Positions 44,413 through 54,063 of a stretch of DNA of 64,000 nucleotides are shown piece after piece. This DNA is from SG8-30 sp963695155 (lineage in GTDB: Bacteria > Pseudomonadota > Gammaproteobacteria > Steroidobacterales > Steroidobacteraceae): NCBI GenBank assembly GCA_963695155.1, contig CAVOGD010000005.1, positions 248,001-312,000 of the forward strand. The letters are read 5' to 3'. The notes beneath the pieces were generated by a model. It was not told where the DNA came from and did not search any database. It saw only the letters and a program-made list of their open reading frames with translations. Position 1 is the stretch's first letter; each line of letters opens with the position of its first letter. Made by a program: the position numbers and the translations under genes.

Positions 44413-46239
44413 ATGCATGCCATCGTCGCGGATCCCCACGCACTGGACGGCACGCGCCTTGCGCTGGCGCTGCGCGCCGGCATCTACCGGCTGCTGTCGC
44501 AAGTGGAGATCATCAACAAGATCAACGTCTTCCCGGTGCCCGACGGCGACACGGGCACCAACCTCGCGCTCACCCTGCACGCCGTGCTGCCCAGGTTGCG
44601 CGAGCAGCCGGACAGCCACGCCGGCCGCCTGCTAAACAGCGTCGCCGACGCCGCGCTCGACGGCGCGCGCGGCAATTCGGGCGCCATCCTCGCGCAGTTC
44701 CTGCTGGGCGTGGGCGACCGCGCGGGACACCTTGGCGAACTGAGCCCCGACGACTTCGCCGCCGCCATGACCGACGGTGCGAGCTACGCCCGCGAGTCGC
44801 TGGCCGAGCCGCGCGACGGCACGATCCTGACGGTGCTGTCGGACGTCGCCCACGAGGTCCGCGCACAGGTGGACACCCACGGCGTGCGCGACTTCAGGCA
44901 CCTGTTCGGCCTGGCGCTCACGCGCGCCCGCACTTCGCTGGAGGCCACGCGCAACCAGCTCGAGATCCTGCGCCGCGCCAATGTCGTGGACGCGGGGGCG
45001 CTCGGTTTCGTGGAACTGCTGAGCGGCATGACCGACTACCTGGACACCGGCCAGGTGGCGGACAACGACGATGCCGTCGCGGTGCTGCACGACGAGGCCG
45101 TGGCGGCCGGCGAGGAGGAGGAGCTCAGCCACCGCTACTGCACCGAGTGCATGGTCGCCGGTGAACACGTGGACCGCCGCCGGCTGCGCGAGGAACTGTC
45201 CACCCTGGGCTCCAGCCTGGTGGTGGCCGGCACGGCGCACAAGGCCAAGGTGCACATCCACGTCAACGATCCGGGCGCCGTGTTCGACATCGCGGGCCGC
45301 TATGGCGCGGTCAGCGGCGAGAAGGCCGACGACATGGAACGCCAGCAGGATGCCGCGCATCACCGCCGACGGCGCACGGTCGCGGTGGTGGTCGACTCGG
45401 CGGCCGACCTGCCCGACTCGGCGCTGGAGGAACTCGACATCCACATGGTCCCGGTGCGCGTGCACTTCGGCGCGCACAGCTACCTCGACAAGGTCACGCT
45501 GACGCCGGAGCAGTTCTTCCACCAGCTGGCGACCAACCCGCTGCATCCGAAGACCTCGCAACCGCCGCCGGGGGACTTCCGGCGCGCCTTCGAGTTCCTC
45601 GGCTCGCATTACGACGGGGTCGTCTACGTCGGGCTGAGCCCGAAGGTCAGCGGCACGTTCCAGTCGGCGGGGACGGCGGCCGCGCGCAGCCGCGCGCACG
45701 GCCGCATCGTGCGCGTCGACTCGCGCAACGTTTCGCTGGGCCAGGGCCTGATCGCGATGCGTGCCGCGCGCTGCGCCGCCGCCGGCGGCAGCGTCGAGGC
45801 GGTCGAAGGCGCTGCGCACGCCGCGCGCGCCGTGACCCGCACCTTCGGTTGCCTCACCACGCTCGACTATGCGGTGCGCGGCGGCCGCCTGCCGCATTGG
45901 GTCAAGACCGTCGCCGACCTGTTGCGCGTGACGCCGCTGCTGGCCATCCGCGCGGACGGCACGGTCGGGCTGGGCGGCATGCTGCTCGGGCGATCGCAGC
46001 TGCCGGTCAAGTTCGCACGCTTCGTGCGGCGCCGGATGCGCCGCGACCGGCGCTGGCTGCTGGCGGTCGGCCACGCCAACGCGCCCGCCGAGGCGGAAGC
46101 AATGCGTGCGGCCGTGCTGAACGGCCTCGACAACGTCGATGAGAGTTTCGTGGTGCCGATGGGCACCGCGCTCGGCGCCCACGGCGGGCCCGGGTGCCTG
46201 GTCGCGGCGATCCAGCAGAACGACGCACCCCCGGCCTGA
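44413..46239 (+). CDS. Fused DhaL/FakA-like and DegV/FakB-like protein
   Basis: A 608-residue single chain joining two parts that in Gram-positives are separate subunits of fatty-acid kinase. Residues 1-about 205 are a DhaL-type kinase domain, with the metal/ATP site NVFPVPDGDTGTN and ARGNSGAILAQ. Residues about 210-320 resemble the FakA middle/C domains (HRYCTECMV, KVHIHVNDPG). Residues about 325-605 form a DegV (fatty-acid binding) domain with VVVDSAADLPD, the family mark KTSQPPPGDF, GLSPKVSGTFQSA and DYAVRGGR. By family, it would phosphorylate a bound fatty acid. It is encoded 7 bases after gspB. Cytosolic; no signal. The lipid substrate is unknown. Confidence 0.88.
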   Translation: MHAIVADPHALDGTRLALALRAGIYRLLSQVEIINKINVFPVPDGDTGTNLALTLHAVLPRLREQPDSHAGRLLNSVADAALDGARGNSGAILAQFLLGVGDRAGHLGELSPDDFAAAMTDGASYARESLAEPRDGTILTVLSDVAHEVRAQVDTHGVRDFRHLFGLALTRARTSLEATRNQLEILRRANVVDAGALGFVELLSGMTDYLDTGQVADNDDAVAVLHDEAVAAGEEEELSHRYCTECMVAGEHVDRRRLREELSTLGSSLVVAGTAHKAKVHIHVNDPGAVFDIAGRYGAVSGEKADDMERQQDAAHHRRRRTVAVVVDSAADLPDSALEELDIHMVPVRVHFGAHSYLDKVTLTPEQFFHQLATNPLHPKTSQPPPGDFRRAFEFLGSHYDGVVYVGLSPKVSGTFQSAGTAAARSRAHGRIVRVDSRNVSLGQGLIAMRAARCAAAGGSVEAVEGAAHAARAVTRTFGCLTTLDYAVRGGRLPHWVKTVADLLRVTPLLAIRADGTVGLGGMLLGRSQLPVKFARFVRRRMRRDRRWLLAVGHANAPAEAEAMRAAVLNGLDNVDESFVVPMGTALGAHGGPGCLVAAIQQNDAPPA

Positions 46240-46287
46240 CAGCGCGGCGCCGCCGGCGCCCGCACAGCATTCAGCGACGCGGCGGTT

Positions 46288-47391
46288 TCAGGCCCGGTCC
46301 TGCGGGGCGATGCGCACCGGCAGGCAACGGCGGCCCCAGTCCCCGGCGGGGCCCTCGAACACGCCGGCGCACGCCGTCCCGCAACCGCTGCAGCGCCCGT
46401 CGGACGTCAGCCGGTACGCACCGATCTCGTACCAGTCGCGCCCGATGAGCAGCCCGCCGCAGCCGTGACACCAGGTGCTGCCTCCCGCGGCGTCGTGCAC
46501 GTTGCCCGTGTACGCGTAGCGCAGCCCGTTGGCGCGCGCGATCTCGCGTGCCCGGGCCAGCGTCGCCGGCGGCGTCGGCGGCCGGTCGCGCATCTTCCAG
46601 TCCGGATGGAAGGCGCTGAAGTGCAGCGGCACGTCCGCGCCCAGCTTTCCCGCCACCCAGCGCGTCAGCGCGTCGAGTTCGTCCTCCGCGTCGTTCAGGC
46701 CGGGGATGAGCAGCGTGGTCAGCTCCAGCCAGACGCCCGTTTCGTGGCGCAGGTACTGCAGCGTCTCCAGCACCGGCGCCAGCGCGCCGCCGCAGAACTT
46801 GCGGTAGAAGTCCTCGGTGAAGCCCTTGAGGTCCACGTTGGCGGCGTCGATGTGGCGGAAGAACTCGGCCCGCGGCGCGGCGCACAGGTAGCCTGCGGTA
46901 ACCGCCACCGACTTCAGGCCGCGTGCGCGACAGGCCTGCGCCACCGCCATCGCGTACTCCATGAAGATGACGGGGTCGTTGTAGGTGAAGGCGACGCTGC
47001 GACACCCGGCCGCCGCCGCCGCCGCGGCGATGGCCTCCGGGGAGGCCTCGTCCATCAGCGTGTCCATCTCGCGCGACTTGGACATGTCCCAGTTCTGGCA
47101 GAACTTGCACGCCAGGTTGCAGCCGGCCGTGCCGAACGAGAGCACCGACGAGCCGGGCAGGAAGTGATGCAGCGGCTTCTTTTCGATCGGGTCTATGCAG
47201 AAGCCGCTGGAGCGCCCGAAGGTGTGCAGCACGACCGCGCCGTGCTCGGCGCCGCGCACGAAGCACAGGCCGCGCTGCCCGTCCCGCAGGCGGCAGGCCC
47301 GCGGGCACAGGTCGCACTGCACGCGCCCGTCCGCGCAGCGGTGCCACCACCGCGTTGCAACGGGCGCCGGGTCAGCGTAGCGGTTATTCAC
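46288..47391 (-). CDS. amrS: AmmeMemoRadiSam system radical SAM enzyme
   Basis: A 367-residue radical SAM protein. The 4Fe-4S motif CNLACKFC is at residues 91-98 (CxxxCxxC). An N-terminal cluster (HRCADGRVQCDLCPRAC) and C-terminal Cys pairs (CHGCGG, CSGCGTAC) suggest additional metal sites. LKSVAVTAGYL and DAANVDLKGFTEDFY are typical of the AmrS group. It diverges from the Memo and AMMECR1 genes (117-base gap), which completes the three-part system. The reaction is unknown in this family. Confidence 0.93.
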   Translation of the reverse strand: MNNRYADPAPVATRWWHRCADGRVQCDLCPRACRLRDGQRGLCFVRGAEHGAVVLHTFGRSSGFCIDPIEKKPLHHFLPGSSVLSFGTAGCNLACKFCQNWDMSKSREMDTLMDEASPEAIAAAAAAAGCRSVAFTYNDPVIFMEYAMAVAQACRARGLKSVAVTAGYLCAAPRAEFFRHIDAANVDLKGFTEDFYRKFCGGALAPVLETLQYLRHETGVWLELTTLLIPGLNDAEDELDALTRWVAGKLGADVPLHFSAFHPDWKMRDRPPTPPATLARAREIARANGLRYAYTGNVHDAAGGSTWCHGCGGLLIGRDWYEIGAYRLTSDGRCSGCGTACAGVFEGPAGDWGRRCLPVRIAPQDRA

Positions 47392-47507
47392 GATTCACCC
47401 GTCCCGTCCCGGCGCTAGCGTCGGGCGTACCCCGGGGCCTCGCTGGCCGGCGCCAGCCATCGTACCCCCTGGAGGCGGCGGCCGTAATCCAGACCCGGGG
47501 GGGCGCT

Positions 47508-48314
47508 ATGCGGACCGACGACACCGGCACACATGTCCGACCACCTGCCGTAGCGGGCCTGTTCTACCCGGACGAGCCGCACGAATTGCGCGCGGTCGTG
47601 CAGCGCTACCTCGACGCCGCGCCACAGCGTGGCGAGCGCCCCAAGGCACTCATCGTCCCGCATGCCGGCTATTCGTATTCCGGCCCGGTCGCGGCCAGCG
47701 CCTACAGCCAGGTGGTCGGGCTCGACCCGCCCGTCCGCCGCGTCGTGCTGGCGGGACCCAGCCACCGCGCGCAACTGCGCGGCATCGCCCTGCCGGACGT
47801 CAGCGCATTCGAAACACCGCTCGGCCTCGTGCCGGTGGACGGGCCGAGCGTGGACCAGCTGCGCATCCTGCCGGACGTGACCGTCGGCAACCTGCCGCAC
47901 CGCACCGAACACAGCCTCGAGGTGCAGCTGCCCTTCCTGCAGGTGACGCTGGGCGACTTCACCCTGGTGCCGCTGGCCGTGGGGGAGGTCGATGCCGCGG
48001 CCGTGGCCGGGGTGCTGGAGGCGTGCTGGGGCGGCATCGAGACCTTGATCGTCCTCAGCACGGACCTGAGCCATTTCCTCGATTACGACACGGCGCAGTC
48101 CCTCGACTCGACCACGGCCAGGTCCATCGTCGAGCGCGTCACCAACTTCGGTGGCGAGCAGGCCTGCGGATGCCGGGCGCTGAATGGCCTGATGCAGCTG
48201 GCGCGCCGCCGCGGGCTGCGCGTGCGGATGCTGGACCTGCGCAATTCCGGCGACACGTCCGGCGATCGTTCGCGCGTCGTCGGCTACGGCGCCTTCGCCC
48301 TGTATGGCGATTGA
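47508..48314 (+). CDS. amrB: AmmeMemoRadiSam system protein B (Memo family)
   Basis: A 268-residue MEMO1-family protein. VRPPAVAGLFYPDEPHEL is the usual N-terminal lead, then LIVPHAGYSYSGPVAASAY and HRTEHSLEVQLPFLQ, holding the conserved histidines, and LSTDLSHFLDYD near the C-terminus. The fold is that of class III extradiol dioxygenases; Memo proteins bind metal. ATG 47508 is preferred over the longer open frame. It overlaps the AMMECR1 gene by 11 bases. Confidence 0.93.
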   Translation: MRTDDTGTHVRPPAVAGLFYPDEPHELRAVVQRYLDAAPQRGERPKALIVPHAGYSYSGPVAASAYSQVVGLDPPVRRVVLAGPSHRAQLRGIALPDVSAFETPLGLVPVDGPSVDQLRILPDVTVGNLPHRTEHSLEVQLPFLQVTLGDFTLVPLAVGEVDAAAVAGVLEACWGGIETLIVLSTDLSHFLDYDTAQSLDSTTARSIVERVTNFGGEQACGCRALNGLMQLARRRGLRVRMLDLRNSGDTSGDRSRVVGYGAFALYGD

Positions 48315-48873
48315 CCCGGCCGACCGCGCGCGGTTGCTGGACCTGGCGCGCCAGTCCATCGCGGTAGGCCGCGGCCGCACGGCGCCCGCCGCGCCGCCAG
48401 CCTTGCGGGACCTGTCCCTGCCGCTGCGAGCCCCGCGGGCCAGCTTCGTCACGCTGCGCCTCACCGGAGCGTTGCGCGGCTGCCGCGGCACGCTCACGGC
48501 CGAGCGCCCGCTGGCACACGACGTCTGGGAGAACGCCTGGGCCAGCGCCTACGACGACCCGCGCTTCCCGCCGCTGGAGGCGACCGACGTGGCCGTCATC
48601 GAGATCGGCGTGTCTGCGCTGTCCCAGCTCGAGCCGGTCCCGGCCACGACGCGCGCCGCGCTGCTCGCCTGGATCGAGCCGGGCCGTCACGGCCTGGTGC
48701 TGGCCGCCGGCCCGCACCGCGCGACTTTCCTGCCGCAGGTGTGGGACACGCTGCCCGAGCCCGCCGACTTTCTCGACCGGCTGCTCGACAAGGCCGGACT
48801 GCCTGCGGAGCCCTGGTCGCCGCTGACGGAGGCCTGGCGTTACACGGTGGAATCGTTCGGCACGGCGCCCTGA
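48304..48873 (+). CDS. amrA: AmmeMemoRadiSam system protein A (AMMECR1 domain)
   Basis: A 189-residue protein with the AMMECR1 pattern: FVTLRLTGALRGCRGTL with the invariant LRGC, ERPLAHDVWENAWASAYDDPRFPPL and EPGRHGLVLAAGPHRATFLPQVW. It starts inside the end of the Memo gene (11-base overlap, different frame), so the two are coupled. Biochemical role unknown; the trio is conserved across bacteria and archaea. Confidence 0.93.
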   Translation: MAIDPADRARLLDLARQSIAVGRGRTAPAAPPALRDLSLPLRAPRASFVTLRLTGALRGCRGTLTAERPLAHDVWENAWASAYDDPRFPPLEATDVAVIEIGVSALSQLEPVPATTRAALLAWIEPGRHGLVLAAGPHRATFLPQVWDTLPEPADFLDRLLDKAGLPAEPWSPLTEAWRYTVESFGTAP

Positions 48874-48934
48874 AAGGACCGCCCCGCGCGTGGCCGGCAT
48901 CGCGCTGCACGGCCCTTGCTAGAATGCGCGGCCC

Positions 48935-51145
48935 ATGCCCCCCGCCCATCAGCTTCTCGACGCGCTGAACGACGCGCAGCGTGCCGCCGCAGGTGCGCCG
49001 CTCGCGCCGACCCTGGTGCTGGCCGGTGCCGGCAGCGGCAAGACCCGCGTGCTGACGCACCGCGCCGCGTGGCTGATCGACGAGGTGGGAATCGCGCCGC
49101 AGGGCCTGCTGGCCGTGACGTTCACCAACAAGGCCGCCAGCGAAATGCGCGGCCGCATCGAGGTCCTGCTGGGCATTCCCGGCGCCGCGCTGTGGGTGGG
49201 CACGTTCCATGGCATCGCCCACCGCCTGCTGCGCCGCCACTGGCGTGAAGCCGGCCTGCCGCAGCACTTCCAGATCCTCGACCAGGACGACCAGTTCCGC
49301 CTGCTGCGCAGGCTCCTCAAGGAGCAGAACCTGGACGAGGAGCGCTGGGCGCCCCGCGAGGTGCAGGCCTTCATCAATCGCGAGAAGGACGAGGGACGCC
49401 GCGCCCGGCACCTGCAGGAGCGCGGCGACCCGATGCGGCGCGAGCTGATCCGCCTGTACGACCTCTACCAGCGCCGCTGCGACCAGCTGGGCGTGGTGGA
49501 CTTCGCGGAACTGCTGCTGCGCAGCCTCGAGCTGATCCGCGACCAGCCCCAGCTCACCGCGCTGTACCAGGATCGCTTCCGGCACGTGCTGGTGGACGAG
49601 TTCCAGGACACCAACGGCGTCCAGTACCAGTGGATCAAGCTGATCTGCGGCGCGGCCGGGCTGCCGTTCGTCGTGGGCGACGACGACCAGTCCATCTACC
49701 GCTGGCGCGGGGCGCGCGTCGAGAACATGCAGCACTTCCGCCGCGATTTCCGGGCAACCGTCTTCCGGCTGGAGCAGAACTACCGCTCCACGGCGGTCAT
49801 CCTGGGCGCGGCGAACGAGGTCATCCGGCGCAACGAGGACCGCCTCGGCAAGGAGCTGTGGACCGCCCAGGAAGGCGGCGAGCCGATCCGGCTGTATGCC
49901 GCGTTCAACGAGCGCGACGAGGCCGACTTCGTCGTTGAGCGCATCCGCGAGCACGCGCGGCGCGGTCTGCCACTGGCCGGCGCGGCCGTGCTGTACCGCT
50001 CCAACGCCCAGTCGCGCATGTTCGAGGAAGTGCTGATCGGGGCGCGCATGCCGTACCGCGTCTACGGCGGGCTCAGGTTCTTCGAGCGGGCCGAGATCAA
50101 GGACGCGCTGGCCTACCTGCGGCTCACGCAGACCCGCAGCGACGACGTGTCCTTCGAGCGCGTGGTCAACCTGCCGACCCGCGGCATCGGGCCGTCCACG
50201 CTCGACCGGCTGCGGCAGGCGGCCCGCGAGCAGCGGCTGCCGATGTGGGACGCCGCGCTGGCGATCCTGCCGTCGCTGCCGACCCGCGCGGCGACGGCGC
50301 TGCGCGGCTTCATCGACCTGATCGACGCCCTCGAGCGCGACATCGCCGCGTTCGAGCTGCACGAGCAGGTGCACCGCGCCATCGAGGCGTCTGGCCTGCG
50401 CGAGCACCACGCCCGCGAGCGCGACCACCGGGGCGAGGCGCGCGTCGAGAACCTCGACGAGCTGGTCAACGCCGCGGAGGGCTTCATGCCCGAGCCCGGC
50501 GACGAGCTGCCGCTGCTGGCCTCGTTCCTGGCCCACGCCACGCTGGAGTCCGGCGAGACGCAGGCGGCGGAGGGGCGCGACTGCGTGCAGCTAATGACCC
50601 TGCACAGCGCCAAGGGGCTCGAGTTCCCGACCGTGTTCCTGGTCGGGCTGGAGGAGGGGCTGTTCCCGTCGGAGCGCTCCGCGGGAGATCCCGAGAAGCT
50701 GCCCGAGGAACGCCGGCTTTGCTACGTGGGCATCACCCGCGCGATGCAGCGCCTGTACATCAGCCACGCGGAGACGCGCCGCATCTACGGCCGCACCGAG
50801 TATCGCGCGCCGTCGCGTTTCCTGGCCGAGATCCCGGCCGGCTGCATCGACGAGGTGCGCCCGCGGCTGTCGGTGTCCCGGCCCCTGTACGACCCGGGCC
50901 ACGATGCACCGCCGCGGCGCGGCGCGCGCGCCGGCGCCCGGCCGGCGTCGCCGCCACAACGGCGTACCGGCGGCGAGGAATTCCCGGTCCGGCTGGGCGC
51001 GCGCGTGCGGCACGCCAAGTTCGGCGACGGCATCGTGCTGGGCTTCGAGGGCAACGGCGAGCACCGGCAGGTGCAGGTCAACTTCGAGCGGGTCGGGCCG
51101 AAGTGGCTGATGTATGCGTATGCGAAGCTGGAGATTAGTGGCTAA
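48935..51145 (+). CDS. uvrD: DNA helicase II (UvrD)
   Basis: A 736-residue superfamily 1A helicase for nucleotide-excision and mismatch repair, translocating 3' to 5'. The motifs appear in order: LAGAGSGKTR (motif I, 31-38), FTNKAASEMRGR (Ia), DEFQDTNGVQYQW (II), GDDDQSIYRWRGA (III), and TLHSAKGLEFP and EERRLCYVGITRA (V/VI). The C-terminal beta region ends VRHAKFGDGIVLGFEGNG, the Tudor-like tail of UvrD. Length suits UvrD (about 720). Confidence 0.96.
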   Translation: MPPAHQLLDALNDAQRAAAGAPLAPTLVLAGAGSGKTRVLTHRAAWLIDEVGIAPQGLLAVTFTNKAASEMRGRIEVLLGIPGAALWVGTFHGIAHRLLRRHWREAGLPQHFQILDQDDQFRLLRRLLKEQNLDEERWAPREVQAFINREKDEGRRARHLQERGDPMRRELIRLYDLYQRRCDQLGVVDFAELLLRSLELIRDQPQLTALYQDRFRHVLVDEFQDTNGVQYQWIKLICGAAGLPFVVGDDDQSIYRWRGARVENMQHFRRDFRATVFRLEQNYRSTAVILGAANEVIRRNEDRLGKELWTAQEGGEPIRLYAAFNERDEADFVVERIREHARRGLPLAGAAVLYRSNAQSRMFEEVLIGARMPYRVYGGLRFFERAEIKDALAYLRLTQTRSDDVSFERVVNLPTRGIGPSTLDRLRQAAREQRLPMWDAALAILPSLPTRAATALRGFIDLIDALERDIAAFELHEQVHRAIEASGLREHHARERDHRGEARVENLDELVNAAEGFMPEPGDELPLLASFLAHATLESGETQAAEGRDCVQLMTLHSAKGLEFPTVFLVGLEEGLFPSERSAGDPEKLPEERRLCYVGITRAMQRLYISHAETRRIYGRTEYRAPSRFLAEIPAGCIDEVRPRLSVSRPLYDPGHDAPPRRGARAGARPASPPQRRTGGEEFPVRLGARVRHAKFGDGIVLGFEGNGEHRQVQVNFERVGPKWLMYAYAKLEISG

Positions 51146-51214
51146 CCGCCAACCGCAATTTCCCCTAGAATCCACCCTTCGACGGCGACAGCCGCCGCAA
51201 CACCGGTACATGCG

Positions 51215-52591
51215 GTGAAGATCATCATCCTCGGCGCGGGCCAGGTCGGCCGCACCGCCGCTTCGCAGCTGGCCCGCGAACAGGGCAACGACATCACCGT
51301 CGTCGACATCGACACCGAGACCCTGCGCGAGCTGCGCGACCGGCTCGACATCCGCACGGTGGCCGGCAACGCCGCCCATCCCAGCACGCTGGAAGCCGCC
51401 GGCGGCGAGGACGCGGACATGATCGTCGCGCTGACCAACAGCGACGAAGTCAACATGATGGCCTGCCAGGTCGCCTTCTCGCTGTTCCGCACGCCGACCA
51501 AGATCGCGCGCGTGCGCGCCATCGACTATTCCGCGCACGGCAAGCTGTTCGAGGAAGGCGGCCTGCACGTGGACGTGCTGATCAGCCCCGAGCAGCTCGT
51601 CACCGAGCACGTCGGCAGGCTGATCCACTATCCGGGCGCGCTGCAGGTGCTGGATTTCGCGGACGGGCGCGTGCGCATGATCGGCATGCGCGCGGTCACC
51701 GGCGGCCAGCTGGTCGGGCACCAGCTGCACGAGTTGCGCGAGCACCTGCCGCGGCGCGATGTGCGGGTCGCGGCGATCTACCGGCAGGGCCGCAGCGTGC
51801 AGCCCGAGGGCTCGACCGTCATCGAGGCCGGCGACGAGGTCTTCTTCATCGCCGCGCGCGAAGACATCCGGCTGATGATGAAGGAGCTGCGCACCGAGGA
51901 GGCGCCGGCGCGGCGCGTGGTGATCGCCGGCGCAGGCAACATCGGCTACCGGCTGGCCAGGTCGCTGGAGGAGGACAACCAGGTCAAGCTCATCGAGCGC
52001 AACCCCGACCGGGCGCGTGCGGTCGCCGAGACGCTGCGTCGCGCGCTGGTGCTGACCGGTGACGCGGCCGACGAGGAACTGCTGCTCGAGGAGAACATCG
52101 ACGACGCCGACGTGTTCGTGTCGCTGACCAACGCCGAGGAGGCCAACATCCTGTCGGCCATGCTGGCCAAGCGGCTGGGCGCGCACCGCGCCATGGCCCT
52201 GATCAACCGGCCGTCGTATGCGGAACTGATCGAGGGCGGCACCATCGACGTCGCGATCTCGCCGCAGACCATCACGATCGGCGCGCTGCTCGCGCGCGTG
52301 CGCCGCGGCGACGTGGCCCGCGTGCACTCGCTGCGGCGCGGCGCGGCCGAGGCGCTGGAGACGATCGTGCACGGCGATTCCCGCAACTCGCTGGTCGTGC
52401 AGCGCCGCGTCGAGCAGATCGAGCTGCCGCCGGGCACCACGATCGGCGCGGTCGTGCGCGGCGAGGAAGTCATCATGGCCCACCACGACACCGTCATCGA
52501 GGCGGACGACCACGTGATCCTGTTCCTCACCGACCGGCGGCATGTCGAGACGGTCGGCAAGCTGTTCCAGGCCGGCACCACGCTGGCCTGA
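51215..52591 (+). CDS. trkA: Trk potassium uptake regulatory protein TrkA
   Basis: A 458-residue cytosolic gating protein for the Trk K+ channel. Two tandem RCK units, each a Rossmann fold: KIIILGAGQVGRTAA (residue 1 on) and RRVVIAGAGNIGYRLA (about 232 on), each followed by an RCK-C domain. GTG 51215 starts the motif directly. It is 67 bases from uvrD and 19 bases from trkH. Confidence 0.95.
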   Translation: MKIIILGAGQVGRTAASQLAREQGNDITVVDIDTETLRELRDRLDIRTVAGNAAHPSTLEAAGGEDADMIVALTNSDEVNMMACQVAFSLFRTPTKIARVRAIDYSAHGKLFEEGGLHVDVLISPEQLVTEHVGRLIHYPGALQVLDFADGRVRMIGMRAVTGGQLVGHQLHELREHLPRRDVRVAAIYRQGRSVQPEGSTVIEAGDEVFFIAAREDIRLMMKELRTEEAPARRVVIAGAGNIGYRLARSLEEDNQVKLIERNPDRARAVAETLRRALVLTGDAADEELLLEENIDDADVFVSLTNAEEANILSAMLAKRLGAHRAMALINRPSYAELIEGGTIDVAISPQTITIGALLARVRRGDVARVHSLRRGAAEALETIVHGDSRNSLVVQRRVEQIELPPGTTIGAVVRGEEVIMAHHDTVIEADDHVILFLTDRRHVETVGKLFQAGTTLA

Positions 52592-52610
52592 GCGGCCGCG
52601 GGAACGCGCA

Positions 52611-54062
52611 ATGAACCTCGCCATGGTCCAGCGCATCCTCGGGCTCATGCTCGGGATGTTCAGCCTCACGATGCTGCCGCCGATCGGCGTGGCGCTGTTC
52701 TACGCCGATGGCCACTGGCAGCCGTTCCTGGCCGCGTTCGCCATCGTCGCCGCGGCCGCCGCGCTGCTGTGGCTGCCGGTGCGCAACCGGCGCAGCGACC
52801 TGCGGCTGCGCGACGGCTTCCTGGTCGTGACCCTGTTCTGGGTCTGCCTGGGGCTCGCCGGCGCCACGCCGCTGCTGATCTCGGACCAGCCGGCGCTGAC
52901 GTTCACCGACGCGGTCTTCGAGGCCGTGTCGGGCTTCACGACCACCGGCGCGACCGTCATCACCGGCCTCGACCAGCTGCCGGTCTCGATCCTCTACTAC
53001 CGGCAGCAGATCCAGTGGTTCGGCGGCATGGGCATCATCGTGCTGGCGGTCGCGCTGCTGCCGGTGCTCGGCGTCGGCGGCATGTCGCTGTACAAGGCCG
53101 AGACGCCGGGGCCGGTCAAGGACCAGAAGCTGACGCCGCGCATCACGCAGACGGCCAAGGCGCTGTGGATCGTCTACGTGGTGCTGACGGCCGTCTGCGC
53201 GGGTTGTTATTACCTGGCGGGGATGGGGCCGTTCGACGCCATCGTGCATGCCTTCTCGACGCTGGCGACGGCGGGGTTCTCCCCGCACGACGCCAGCTTC
53301 GCCTACTTCGACAGTTTCGCGATCGACGTCATCGCGACCGTGTTCATGTTCCTGGGCGGCGCAAGTTTCGCGCTGCACTTCACGGCCCTGCGTCGCCGCG
53401 TGCCCGGCGCCTACTGGCGCGACCCCGAATTCGTCGCCTACTTCAAGATGGTGGTCGCGATCGTCGCGTTCACCGCCGTCTACCTGTTCGTGACCGGCAC
53501 GTTCAGCGACCCGGCCGAAGCCGTGCGGCACGCCGGATTCCAGGTGGTCTCGCTGCTGACCGGCACCGGTTTCGTCACGACCGGCTTCGCGCACTGGCCG
53601 GGCGCATTGCCCGTGCTGCTGATGCTGATCACCTTCGTCGGCGGCTGTGCCGGCTCGACCACCGGCGGCATGAAGGTGATGCGCTGGCTGCTGGTGTTCA
53701 AGCTGGGCATCAACGAGCTCAAGCGCCTTGTGCACCCGAGCGCGGAGATCCCGGTCAAGATCGCCGACCGCTTCATCCCCACGCGCGTGGTGACCGGCGT
53801 CGCGGGCTTCTTCGCCATCTACCTGATCGTCTTCGGCGCGCTGATGCTGCTGCTGATGATGTTGGGGCTCGACCAGGTGACCGCCTGGTCGGCGATGGCG
53901 TCGTCGCTCAACAACGTCGGCCCCGCGCTCGGCGAGGTCGCCGTGCACTTCCAGAACATCTCCGACGCCGCCAAGTGGGTCTGCATCGTCGCCATGATCG
54001 CCGGCCGCCTGGAGATCTTCACGCTCGTGCTGTTGCTGACGCCCGACTTCTGGCGCCGGTGA
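52611..54062 (+). CDS. trkH: Trk potassium uptake membrane protein TrkH
   Basis: A 483-residue K+ channel subunit of the inner membrane. Four pore repeats can be seen, with filter-like segments SGFTTTGATV, LATAGFSPHD, TGTGFVTTGF and SLNNVGPALG, and about ten membrane helices. ATG 52611 matches the TrkH N-terminus (NLAMVQRILGLML). Encoded after trkA with matching orientation. A one-base gap leads to the TPR gene. Confidence 0.96.
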   Translation: MNLAMVQRILGLMLGMFSLTMLPPIGVALFYADGHWQPFLAAFAIVAAAAALLWLPVRNRRSDLRLRDGFLVVTLFWVCLGLAGATPLLISDQPALTFTDAVFEAVSGFTTTGATVITGLDQLPVSILYYRQQIQWFGGMGIIVLAVALLPVLGVGGMSLYKAETPGPVKDQKLTPRITQTAKALWIVYVVLTAVCAGCYYLAGMGPFDAIVHAFSTLATAGFSPHDASFAYFDSFAIDVIATVFMFLGGASFALHFTALRRRVPGAYWRDPEFVAYFKMVVAIVAFTAVYLFVTGTFSDPAEAVRHAGFQVVSLLTGTGFVTTGFAHWPGALPVLLMLITFVGGCAGSTTGGMKVMRWLLVFKLGINELKRLVHPSAEIPVKIADRFIPTRVVTGVAGFFAIYLIVFGALMLLLMMLGLDQVTAWSAMASSLNNVGPALGEVAVHFQNISDAAKWVCIVAMIAGRLEIFTLVLLLTPDFWRR

Positions 54063-54063
54063 C

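Noticed and set aside
46240..46287. GC hairpin between the FakA/FakB-like gene and amrS as a terminator
   Set aside because: GGCGCC-type stems are present but there is no T run on either side, and such stems are frequent by chance at this GC content.
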